Source: Saprospiraceae bacterium (GTDB taxonomy: Bacteria; Bacteroidota; Bacteroidia; Chitinophagales; Saprospiraceae). Taken from it: a DNA stretch of 29,049 nucleotides. A model generated the notes under the pieces. That model ran no database searches. It worked only from the letters and a program-made list of their open reading frames with translations, and had not been told where the DNA came from. Shown one piece after another: positions 7,701 through 15,231 of the stretch. A program made the translations under genes and the position numbers. The stretch is from contig JABDJE010000285.1 of NCBI GenBank assembly GCA_013002625.1, positions 1-29,049 of the forward strand. Reading direction: 5' to 3'. Within the stretch, counting starts at the first letter, position 1; each line of letters begins with the position of its first letter.

Positions 7701-8067
7701 CGGTTTTATGGCTTCCGTATTGATCTATGCCCGCAGATCGACTGATATCCTTGAACTCGAAATTACCTTGATTGAGATATAACTTGTCTTTTCCCATGGT
7801 TGAAGTGAAATACACATCCTTCAAACCATCATTATTAATGTCGGCGATGCCTACACCACCTCCATTGTATAAATAGACATATTTGTAGAAGTTGATTTCT
7901 GAAGACTCTTCTACCCTGTTAAAAAAGGCAAGATTTGAATGACTTTTATGAATGGATTCAAATAATGGCTCTGAAGAATTGACATGGATATGATCTGGTT
8001 CAGGAGTACATGCACAAATTATAATGCATAGATAAACCACTATGGTCAGTTTCGTTTGTTTCATCAT
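4786..8067 (-). CDS. FG-GAP/ASPIC-UnbV double-propeller lipoprotein (third gene of triad)
   Basis: Large exported protein of 1093 residues; its function is unknown beyond the CRTAC1-like family. The lipobox IICAC places the acylated Cys at 20. Seven Asp-rich FG-GAP loops (DxNxDGxxD type) begin near 77, 128, 186, 257, 309, 391 and 479. An ASPIC/UnbV domain follows at ~520-595 with the signature RGFQSSCEPIIHFGLG. A second set of seven loops begins near 651, 704, 761, 821, 870, 904 and 1007. These loops normally bind Ca2+. The block RGLQCSSEQIPDIK (C931) is shared with both upstream paralogues. It starts 5 nt after the stop of the preceding gene, so it is co-transcribed. Its 3' end overlaps the convergent NHL gene. 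It could also be annotated simply as a VCBS-repeat protein. Confidence 0.88.
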   Translation of the reverse strand: MMKQTKLTIVVYLCIIICACTPEPDHIHVNSSEPLFESIHKSHSNLAFFNRVEESSEINFYKYVYLYNGGGVGIADINNDGLKDVYFTSTMGKDKLYLNQGNFEFKDISRSAGIDQYGSHKTGVNFIDINNDGWMDIYVCRSGWTTDLNDLSNLLFINNKDNTFTESATEYGLNTSSYSVQSIFFDYDKDGDNDMFLLNHPQKFKQPLPEMIDRINKPVLADSDRLYENIGGNKFKDVTEASGILNYGYGLGVAATDFNNDGWIDLFISNDFAPHDYYYINNGDGTFTESIKEYFNHCSYFSMGSDIVDINNDNWMDLFVVEMLSEDNVRQKTNMAPMDMDRFDYMVDNDLYYQYMRNAFHLNHGNGHFGDIAYYAGIDKTDWSWGTLFGDYDNDGDNDLLVANGYLKDTQDKDFNKKSNDLAKRFNNQLTFDQVHNLLKSTPLANYAFKNDGEMKFENVSSDWGFDFSGYSNGMAYGDLDNDGDLDVIVNNINSYASLYKNTSDNAKFVKFKLEGPPLNVNGLNSRIQLHYSNGGSQNQSFQVSRGFQSSCEPIIHFGLGSNLISHVTVLWSDGKYESFDNIKVGQLNTLKYGSAPIAKAMDEPSPIMQELQASSSFDFIHKEIEFDDYDLQVLLPHKLSQMGPALAKADINGDGLEDVYIGGAHGQSAQLFTQTPNGRFLKQVVPDFESDANFEDTDAAFIDIDKDGDLDLYVASGSNEFFASPEWQQDRIYQNDNGGFKKIDVLPALHFPTGAIAFCDIDKDGDIDIFVGTRHIPAMYPHPAQSYLLINNGGAFEIDVSISPEEFNELGLITAAEWMDYDADGDMDLIVVGEWTDILWFENDNGKLNKTKVLDADNVGWWNSIEISDIDGDGLEDIVLGNLGDNYKYQATDDKPFEVFADDFDNNGTQDIVVCYYNGDELFPVRGLQCSSEQIPDIKKTFTSYEAFGKADLFDVYGEALTEALHYSANNFKSIVLWNEGHGKFNQAELPYQAQLFPVQDIICTDLNGDKLTDLILSGNWFVSEIETPRADNGSGLVLLNKGSRQWNALDTKASGLFTPHDVRSLLLVESPNTKKLIVGNNNYAAQVFEFD

Positions 8068-8072
8068 GTTTC

Positions 8073-11000
8073 TTATTCAAGACGAAGAAATTGGACTTCA
8101 TCATTGTTGTTTCCAACAAGAACATGAGCAGAATTTACAATATTTATTTTATTTATTGACTTGACATCTTTCATTAAGCATATACCACTTTCATACGGCT
8201 CCATAGCATGAAATGTGTTGTCCTTATTATTAATGAGTAAGGTGCCTGTGCCTGAGTCTGCTCTACCTGTTTCAATTTCAGCTTGATACAAATTACCAGC
8301 AACAATAATATCTATCCAATTGTCGTCATTAATATCATGAAACACGACCCCATTTACAGGAGAAACTTGAGCTCTTTTTGGAAGTTCATATATTTCAAAT
8401 CCTGTCTCATTTTGGAATAATATGATACTTGCGAATTGGGTTACTTCATATTTAAGTGCGGTATTCAGTTTTTCTCCATAAACATCTTGAATATCGGATA
8501 GGGCAAATTTCTCATAGGTATCGAAGTCATTTTTAAGATCTGGAATTTGTTCAGAAGAACAGGATTTTCCTCTTACAGGATACACAACATCGCCATAATA
8601 AGTCCCCAAGACAATATCGCTGGATCCACTTGCATCAAAGTCATCTGCATAAACCATAAATGGTTTTTCTGCGCTTGCCCGGTATTTATAATTCTTTCCA
8701 AGGTTTCCAATTATTAAATCTTTCTTCCCGTCGTTATTTAAGTCTGCAGCTTCAATGCAATTCCACCAACCCGAAAGTTCTTCCTCAAAATATTCGGAGG
8801 TCTTTTTAACCAATTGATCTTCTTGAATCCAAACATCGATCGCTGTCCATTCTCCGACTGTAATGAGGTCTAACTTGCTGTCGTTATTTATATCTATCCA
8901 TAGGGCATCTTTAATCATTCCTGCTTGCTCTAAATCTGGTGCAAATTGAGCGGTAATATTTGTAAAAGTACCGGTTCCATCATTTTGAAATATAGCTGAG
9001 ACACCGGATAGTGGATAACTGTGCGGTTTTAATCTTCCACCCAAAAAGAAATCCATGTCCCCATCATTATCGAAATCAGCAGTCGTTATACAGGATGCAC
9101 TGAATCTATGATCAGGCATACTCGATGCATCATAACTAAATTCACCACTTCCATTGTTTTTATATAATCGACGTTGATACCGTGGATCGCTTTCAGGGTA
9201 TTCATATCCAGTAGATGCGACAATTAAATCAAGATCTTCATCCCCGTCAACATCAATTAAAGTACTATGACCATCTTCGTATAAACTGTGCTGTTCGAAA
9301 GTTTTATTAATCTTTTTATTAAACTTGCCATCAGGTCTCTGGATATACAATGCTGCGCTCTGATCTTGGGGGCTGCCAATGAAAACATCATCCAGCTTGT
9401 CACCATTTACATCACCAACACTGGTGAACGGCCCATATTCAGATAGTTTGTGCGGCAGCAACACCTGGATGTCATAATCGTTATAGTGATTTTCTTTTTG
9501 AATATAATCGATGCCTAATTCTGAACCATTGAATTGTCCTACCAATTGGTCTCTGCGCACATTGTAATCATATTCTTGGGTGGCTTTGTTGTAATCAATT
9601 TTATAGAGCTGATTGGAGCTGACATTATTAAGGGTGAGCATTTTACCATTTTGCCAAATCACTTCCACCTTATCAATATTTGTCACATCTCCAAGGCCAA
9701 AATGCACTCTGGGTTCGCACGAGGATTGAAATCCTCTGGTCATAAGGAATTCGCGGTGCTGAATTTCACCCCCATAGTACAAATGGATTTTCGCACCCAG
9801 ATGGCTTTGATCGGGATGATTATTGAATTCGAAGCTGATTTGGTTATTGCTTTGAGAAGCATTATTCTGATAAATGAATGAGTTTTCACCCAAATTATTA
9901 ATTACAAGATCAAGGTCTCCATCATTATCAAGATCGCCGTATGCAGCACCCGTCGTGATTGTTTTATCATCCAGGCCAAGTTGATCCGCTACCTTACTGA
10001 AATTAAGATCTCCCTCATTTCTAAATAAGTAGTTTTTAATTTTTGTCTGAGGGGAATTTATGGCATACTCCTCTGCCACTTTATTCATTTTTGCCATATC
10101 CCCGTTAAGGGATAGCATAATTGAATCAAGTACCTTTTTTCTATCCTTATTATAAATGTCTTTATACCAGCCATTGGTACAGAAGAGGTCTTGCCAACCA
10201 TCATTGTCATAATCCATAAACAGGGTTGCCCACGTCCAATCTGACTTATCTACGTTGGCGAGTTGGGCCACATCACTGAAGGTTTCATTTCCATTATTGA
10301 GATAAAGGAAATTGTGCATTTGATAATACTTATAGCCTAAGGTGTCTGTCAAATAAGTAAAACGGTCAACGTTTTGCATACTCATATTGACTTTTTCCCG
10401 ATAGTGGTCTTCAGATAGCATTTCAGCTACAAACAGGTCGGGAAAGATATCATGGTTAACATCTCCAGCGTCAATGCCCATTGAAGAAAGGCTGCTTTGA
10501 TTTATTACAGTTTCTGTAATGTTCGAAAAAGTCCCATCTCCATTATTCTTTAGTATAAGATCCGGTTCATCGTGATCAACTGTAAAAAACAAATCTGGTA
10601 AGCCGTCATGGGTAAAATCACTTGTTGAAACAGCCAGGGTAAATCCATATGAGAGTACACCGCTCTCCTCAGTGACGTCAGTAAATGTATTGCCATCATT
10701 ACGAAATAATCTATTACTGAATTCCGGAACTGGATTATTCCAGTAATTGTAATGCGTCATAAGGGGTATGGCTCGATATCTTGGGTGATTTCCAACTACC
10801 AAATCCAAATCACCGTCTAGGTCATAGTCAAAAAATGCTGATGCTACACTGTAATTGGTATCGTTAATGCCATATTCTTCGCCACGCTCAGTAAAAGTAC
10901 CATCCTGATTATTAACAAATAATAAATTGGCCCTTCTGTCTGGTTGATCAAAATATGCACGGCAAACATAAATATCCATCCATCCATCGTTGTTTACATC

Positions 11001-11366
11001 TGCCATGGTTGTAGCCGTACACCAATCATTTGTCATTGTACCACTCTTTTCCGTTATATCTTCGAATTGAAGATTTCCTTTATTCAGAAAGAGTTTAGAA
11101 CTGGATTGATTGGCTGTAATATAAATATCCTGTAAGCCGTCATTGTTAATGTCGCCAATCGCTACACCCCCTCCCATATATACATTGATATAGTTGAAGG
11201 CACTTTTGATTTTCGTTTCATCCAACAAATTGGCGAAATCGAACCCTGACTTTTCAATGTCGAGTTTTGTAAACTTATTTGTTGTCACGTCTTCAGATGT
11301 ACACATATATAATGTGCTTAAAAAAAGACCCAGAAGGAGAAATTTTAATTTACTGAACCACTTCAT
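8073..11366 (-). CDS. FG-GAP/ASPIC-UnbV double-propeller exported protein (second gene of triad)
   Basis: Paralogue of 1097 residues with the same layout. Seven FG-GAP loops begin near 72, 123, 180, 250, 302, 385 and 478. The ASPIC/UnbV domain at ~523-590 contains RGFQSSCEPRVHFGLG. Seven further loops begin near 652, 705, 764, 825, 875, 909 and 1011, some degenerate (DFDASGSSD). The conserved block RGKSCSSEQIPDLK has its Cys at 936. The signal peptide ends STLYMC, where Met before the Cys (C22) is unusual for a lipobox, so lipidation is less certain than in the other two. Its ATG lies inside the end of the preceding gene (17-nt overlap), which implies translational coupling. It is probably a cell-surface or periplasmic binding protein; ligand unknown. 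Confidence 0.88.
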   Translation of the reverse strand: MKWFSKLKFLLLGLFLSTLYMCTSEDVTTNKFTKLDIEKSGFDFANLLDETKIKSAFNYINVYMGGGVAIGDINNDGLQDIYITANQSSSKLFLNKGNLQFEDITEKSGTMTNDWCTATTMADVNNDGWMDIYVCRAYFDQPDRRANLLFVNNQDGTFTERGEEYGINDTNYSVASAFFDYDLDGDLDLVVGNHPRYRAIPLMTHYNYWNNPVPEFSNRLFRNDGNTFTDVTEESGVLSYGFTLAVSTSDFTHDGLPDLFFTVDHDEPDLILKNNGDGTFSNITETVINQSSLSSMGIDAGDVNHDIFPDLFVAEMLSEDHYREKVNMSMQNVDRFTYLTDTLGYKYYQMHNFLYLNNGNETFSDVAQLANVDKSDWTWATLFMDYDNDGWQDLFCTNGWYKDIYNKDRKKVLDSIMLSLNGDMAKMNKVAEEYAINSPQTKIKNYLFRNEGDLNFSKVADQLGLDDKTITTGAAYGDLDNDGDLDLVINNLGENSFIYQNNASQSNNQISFEFNNHPDQSHLGAKIHLYYGGEIQHREFLMTRGFQSSCEPRVHFGLGDVTNIDKVEVIWQNGKMLTLNNVSSNQLYKIDYNKATQEYDYNVRRDQLVGQFNGSELGIDYIQKENHYNDYDIQVLLPHKLSEYGPFTSVGDVNGDKLDDVFIGSPQDQSAALYIQRPDGKFNKKINKTFEQHSLYEDGHSTLIDVDGDEDLDLIVASTGYEYPESDPRYQRRLYKNNGSGEFSYDASSMPDHRFSASCITTADFDNDGDMDFFLGGRLKPHSYPLSGVSAIFQNDGTGTFTNITAQFAPDLEQAGMIKDALWIDINNDSKLDLITVGEWTAIDVWIQEDQLVKKTSEYFEEELSGWWNCIEAADLNNDGKKDLIIGNLGKNYKYRASAEKPFMVYADDFDASGSSDIVLGTYYGDVVYPVRGKSCSSEQIPDLKNDFDTYEKFALSDIQDVYGEKLNTALKYEVTQFASIILFQNETGFEIYELPKRAQVSPVNGVVFHDINDDNWIDIIVAGNLYQAEIETGRADSGTGTLLINNKDNTFHAMEPYESGICLMKDVKSINKINIVNSAHVLVGNNNDEVQFLRLE

Positions 11367-14300
11367 TGCGCTTAAATATATTTAGGACATCATTATTGTT
11401 TGCTACTAAATATAAAAGACCATCAGATGTCTTTAATGACGTCATTTTTTTTGCATCTCCAGGGTTGAAAAATCCTGAATCGTTTATTGTTAAAGGTTTG
11501 AAAGATTTGCTCCCTTTGTTCATAAGAACCAATCCGTTTCCTGCATCAAGCCGTGGCGTTTCATATTCTGTATTATAATCATTACCGACAATAAGAATAT
11601 CAGTCAGATTATCATTATTAATGTCGCGTAACAGAATATCATTGATAGGAGCCATCTGTGCAAGAGGCGTCATTTTTTCTACTTCAAAATGATCTTTTTC
11701 ATTCCATAAAATCAAACTGTAAAAACTGTGTGCACTCAGTTTAATTCCCTTGTCGATTTTGTCTTCTCCAAGAATATCACCGATACCAGCATTGGCGAAA
11801 TCTTTGTAAGTTTCAAACTTGTCCTTTATAAAAGGCATTTGTTCTGAAGAACATTGGCGGCCTCTGGTCGGGACGATTTTATCATTGTAAGGCTTTGCTA
11901 AAACTATATCCAAGGTGCCGTTTTCATCATAATCGTTTGAGAAAAGATACAATGGATAATCCTTTTTGGCCTTTTGTTTAAAGTTTGTGCCCACGTTCCC
12001 TACTACAAAATCTAAATCTCCATCTCCATCCAGATCGGCTGATTCAATGCTTCGATACCAACCTTCTTTGTATTCAGGCACCCATTTTTGAGGACTGAGC
12101 TGCCAGGTACCTCCTTCATTGATAAATACATTTATACTTTGCCATTCACCGACTGTAATCAAATCCTTATCTCCATCATTGTCTATATCAGCAAATGAAC
12201 AATCGCGAATTAGTCCGTCAATCGTGTTGAGTTCCGGCACCCATGCTTCTGTTTTATCTACATACCTTTGATTTTCATAATCCAGTATCACAGTGGCCTC
12301 CTTCATTGGATATTTGCCTGGTTTGGCAGCACCAATAACTATAAGTTCTTTTTCGGGATCACCATCGATGTTTGCGGCTATAACATTATAAGTAGCACTA
12401 AAGGATTCATCCAATATATTACCGATTCTTCCAAATCTACCATCTCCCATATTGGCATAGAAACGATCCTGTAAAAGATTCTCTTCTCCAAGAAAATCTC
12501 CACTGCCTCCACTGGCAACATATAGATCCATCTTGCCATCATTATTAGGATCTATAAAAACAGCCGCAACATCTTCAAGTATCGCTTCATTTTTCCATGG
12601 TTGGAAAGCAAGATCTGCTTCATTAAAAGTCCCATCTGAATTTTGAATATATAATGCACCGGCCTGACCTTTAGCACCTCCAATGAAGACATCTTCCAGG
12701 CCATCATTGTTTACGTCTGCAGTTGCTAAAGCCGGTCCAAAGTAACTTTGTTTTTGAGGCAAGAGAATTTCTCTTTCGAAATCATCATAGTAATTCTCCT
12801 TATGTTGAAAATCAATTCCAAGGTCGGCCCCGGCAATTTGATCAAACATGGATTGAACTTGCTTAGCTGGCTTCCAGTCTCTTTGTTTTTCATAGCTGAT
12901 AGTCAAACTTTGATTGATTGCAGGTGTTAGAATCGTCTGAACATTATTATCTGCCCAGATAACTTGAATGCTATCTATTTCAGTCCAGTCTCCAAGCCCA
13001 AAAATCAAACATTCTTCCATGGTCGATTCATATCCTCTTACAAATTGATATTCCTGAAATTGCATTTGGCCGCCAGCGTATACATAAACTTTACTTGTTA
13101 GCCTTTTTGCAATATTAGGATGGTCCAATACGATCTTTATGTAATTATGATCCAGATTTTCGCGTGCTGTATTTTTGAGTAGGGTAGCCTCCTGATCGAT
13201 ATTGTTAATAATGATATCGAAGTCCCCGTCCTGATCAAAATCTGCGTATGCAACGCCATAGGAATAGCTTTCATAATCCGGATGTGAGAATGATTTTTGG
13301 CTGTCATCAAAATGCAGATTACCATCGTTCATATACATTTTGTTCTTCAGTTTTACTTCAGGCATGAGTTCATACAATTCGGCCCGATATTCCATTGGAA
13401 CAACGCCATTATTCTGATCTCTAATTTCTGCCATTCGAATCCGAAAATCATTGTCCCTGGCATACCTGCGATAACCATTGCTTACATAATAATCTTTATA
13501 TCCATCAAGATTAAGATCCACAAATAACGCAGCCCAACTCCAATCTGATTTCAATACGCCCGCAAGCGCAGCAATATTTGAAAATGTATTGTTTCCGTTA
13601 TTGATTTGCAGGCTGTTAAACATATACTGAAACTGATAGCCTAACTTGTAGAAATAATATTTGAATCCCTCAGAATCCATTCCAGCCATAAGGGTTTTGT
13701 CTCTGAAATGATCTTCAGCTGCCATATCTACCACCCCAATATCTACCAATCCATCATTATTGATGTCGGCCACATCACAACCCATACCGAAATATGAAAT
13801 CTGCCTTGTGTAGTCTTTAACGGATTCCTTAAAAGTGCCATCCTTTTGATTGATATATAAAAAATCAGGAACGGTGTAATCGTTAGCGACATAGATGTCA
13901 GGCCAATTATCATTGTTGAAATCCGATATATTTAAACCCAGGCCATAACCATAATTGAGTACACCCGCTTGTTCTGTTACATCTTTAAACTCTAGATTCC
14001 CGAGGTTTTCAAATAACTTACCACTGGCTGCGATCATATTTTCCTTCTTTTCCAAATCTTTATATACTTCAGCGAGGATGATTCCCGCATATTTGGATTC
14101 ATTCATGACATAGCAATCCAAATCGCCATCTTTATCATAATCGAAGAAAGTTGCTTGTGTAGAGTAATTAACATCATCAAGACCCAGAGAAGTCGCTGAT
14201 TCTGTAAATGTCAGATCACCATTGTTTATATAGAATAAATTCCGTCTCTCCTCTGGTGCATAAGGTCCCTGCTGACTTATATAGATGTCAGGATAGGCAT

Positions 14301-14694
14301 CATTATTAATATCGACAACAGAAACACCAGCAGCCCATACCTTGTTTTTATTGATACCGGATTCGGGTCCCAGCTTTTCAAATTTCATGTCCCCTTTATT
14401 TATATATAATTCATTGGGAACTTCATTGCCAGCAAAAAAGATATCAGGTAGTCCGTCATTGTTGAAATCTCCAATACCTACTCCAGCGCCATTAAAATAG
14501 TGTTGAAAAGACAAAACATTTTTGTCCGACAAGGGGTCATCGGCCAAGGTATTTTTAAAAGTGATGCCAGTTTGAGATGAAGGTAATATTGTTAAACCTG
14601 CTCCATTAGGTGAAGCAGTATTTTCAGGGTTACTATCGCATGCGTAAATGCATAATATCAGGATAGCACTGATTGTGAGCCTTAGTATATTCAT
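11350..14694 (-). CDS. FG-GAP/ASPIC-UnbV double-propeller lipoprotein (first gene of triad)
   Basis: First gene of the operon, 1114 residues. The signal peptide ends CIYAC with the acylated Cys at 19. Seven FG-GAP loops begin near 76, 128, 185, 258, 310, 393 and 485. An ASPIC/UnbV-like domain lies at ~530-600, and seven further loops begin near 660, 715, 775 (degenerate, NIDGDPEKE), 836, 887, 921 and 1024. The conserved block RGRQCSSEQMPFIK has its Cys at 948. The ASPIC/UnbV signature is altered here: RGYESTMEECLIFGLG replaces the GFQSSCEP..HFGLG of its neighbours, so this copy has diverged in the central domain. A -7 box lies just upstream at 14722-14729, so the triad may be transcribed independently of the aminopeptidase pair. 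Confidence 0.88.
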   Translation of the reverse strand: MNILRLTISAILILCIYACDSNPENTASPNGAGLTILPSSQTGITFKNTLADDPLSDKNVLSFQHYFNGAGVGIGDFNNDGLPDIFFAGNEVPNELYINKGDMKFEKLGPESGINKNKVWAAGVSVVDINNDAYPDIYISQQGPYAPEERRNLFYINNGDLTFTESATSLGLDDVNYSTQATFFDYDKDGDLDCYVMNESKYAGIILAEVYKDLEKKENMIAASGKLFENLGNLEFKDVTEQAGVLNYGYGLGLNISDFNNDNWPDIYVANDYTVPDFLYINQKDGTFKESVKDYTRQISYFGMGCDVADINNDGLVDIGVVDMAAEDHFRDKTLMAGMDSEGFKYYFYKLGYQFQYMFNSLQINNGNNTFSNIAALAGVLKSDWSWAALFVDLNLDGYKDYYVSNGYRRYARDNDFRIRMAEIRDQNNGVVPMEYRAELYELMPEVKLKNKMYMNDGNLHFDDSQKSFSHPDYESYSYGVAYADFDQDGDFDIIINNIDQEATLLKNTARENLDHNYIKIVLDHPNIAKRLTSKVYVYAGGQMQFQEYQFVRGYESTMEECLIFGLGDWTEIDSIQVIWADNNVQTILTPAINQSLTISYEKQRDWKPAKQVQSMFDQIAGADLGIDFQHKENYYDDFEREILLPQKQSYFGPALATADVNNDGLEDVFIGGAKGQAGALYIQNSDGTFNEADLAFQPWKNEAILEDVAAVFIDPNNDGKMDLYVASGGSGDFLGEENLLQDRFYANMGDGRFGRIGNILDESFSATYNVIAANIDGDPEKELIVIGAAKPGKYPMKEATVILDYENQRYVDKTEAWVPELNTIDGLIRDCSFADIDNDGDKDLITVGEWQSINVFINEGGTWQLSPQKWVPEYKEGWYRSIESADLDGDGDLDFVVGNVGTNFKQKAKKDYPLYLFSNDYDENGTLDIVLAKPYNDKIVPTRGRQCSSEQMPFIKDKFETYKDFANAGIGDILGEDKIDKGIKLSAHSFYSLILWNEKDHFEVEKMTPLAQMAPINDILLRDINNDNLTDILIVGNDYNTEYETPRLDAGNGLVLMNKGSKSFKPLTINDSGFFNPGDAKKMTSLKTSDGLLYLVANNNDVLNIFKRNEVVQ

Positions 14695-14721
14695 AACTCA
14701 GGTTAAGGTTATAGAATTGCA

Positions 14722-14729
14722 CAAATATA
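14722..14729 (-). promoter_or_regulatory. -7 box of the propeller-lipoprotein operon
   Basis: On the minus strand TATATTTG exactly fits TAnnTTTG. It would start transcription about 20 nt before the ATG at 14694. No TTG is found at the right distance upstream, so the promoter may be weak or activator-dependent. Confidence 0.4.
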
Positions 14730-14745
14730 CTATAAAATGAAAGGT

Positions 14746-15231
14746 CTAAGCCGCTCCGTTTTCCTTTAAATATGCCAATATAATAACCACTGCAAGAATG
14801 AGTGGAATAGGCTCGCCTTGCTTGATTGCAACTCCAAAATCACCTGTTGACCAGCCCTTATAGGAGATGATCCCAAATTCATTTTCTCCCCTAACAAATT
14901 TGTACTGTGTTCCCCATAAATTACCTGAAGTCTCAAAATCTTCTGTTACCGTGGTGGAAATCTTCAGCTTGTGTCCTGAAAAGCTTATAGGAAGTCCAAT
15001 ATGGGCAATTATTCTTCCTTGATCAACAAGATCATAGCTTGTCCCTAATGCATTTTTCGTATGAATGGTGTAGAGCACTTCATTGTGAATAGAAATGAAT
15101 TCAAAGACTTTCTTGATTTTCCAAGGATTACTTTTAACCTTGAACTTTAAGTTTTCTTCTTCATCAAATATCATGTAGTTGCCTACAGATAACCACGACT
15201 TTTTTTTGATATGAAACTTATCAAACTCCAT
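14746..15231 (-). CDS. Tubby/LURP-one-like small protein
   Basis: 161 residues with no signal peptide. The alternating beta pattern (NYMIFDEEENLKFKVKS, EVLYTIHTK, RIIAHIG), a central basic stretch, and a final hydrophobic helix (PLILAVVIILAYL, ~142-154) preceded by Gly/Glu/Pro residues resemble the LURP-one-related/tubby-like fold, in which a C-terminal hydrophobic helix is buried in a beta barrel. Members of that fold include phospholipid scramblases, but no function is established for bacterial ones. The start codon overlaps the stop of the M1 aminopeptidase gene (TAATG), so the two are translationally coupled. An alternative reading is a C-terminally anchored membrane protein. The fold call is by pattern only. 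Confidence 0.5.
   Translation of the reverse strand: MEFDKFHIKKKSWLSVGNYMIFDEEENLKFKVKSNPWKIKKVFEFISIHNEVLYTIHTKNALGTSYDLVDQGRIIAHIGLPISFSGHKLKISTTVTEDFETSGNLWGTQYKFVRGENEFGIISYKGWSTGDFGVAIKQGEPIPLILAVVIILAYLKENGAA

Noticed and set aside
4820..14600. Many open frames of 60-115 codons opposite the propeller genes
   Set aside because: They are antisense or out-of-frame shadows of strongly supported genes, with composition set by the Asp-rich repeats and no domain signal.
4786..14694. DNA repeats such as ccatcattgttgatatc recurring on the plus strand, considered as a repeat array or CRISPR
   Set aside because: They are the reverse complement of codons for the DxNxDG loops, vary in sequence and spacing, and lie in frame inside the genes.
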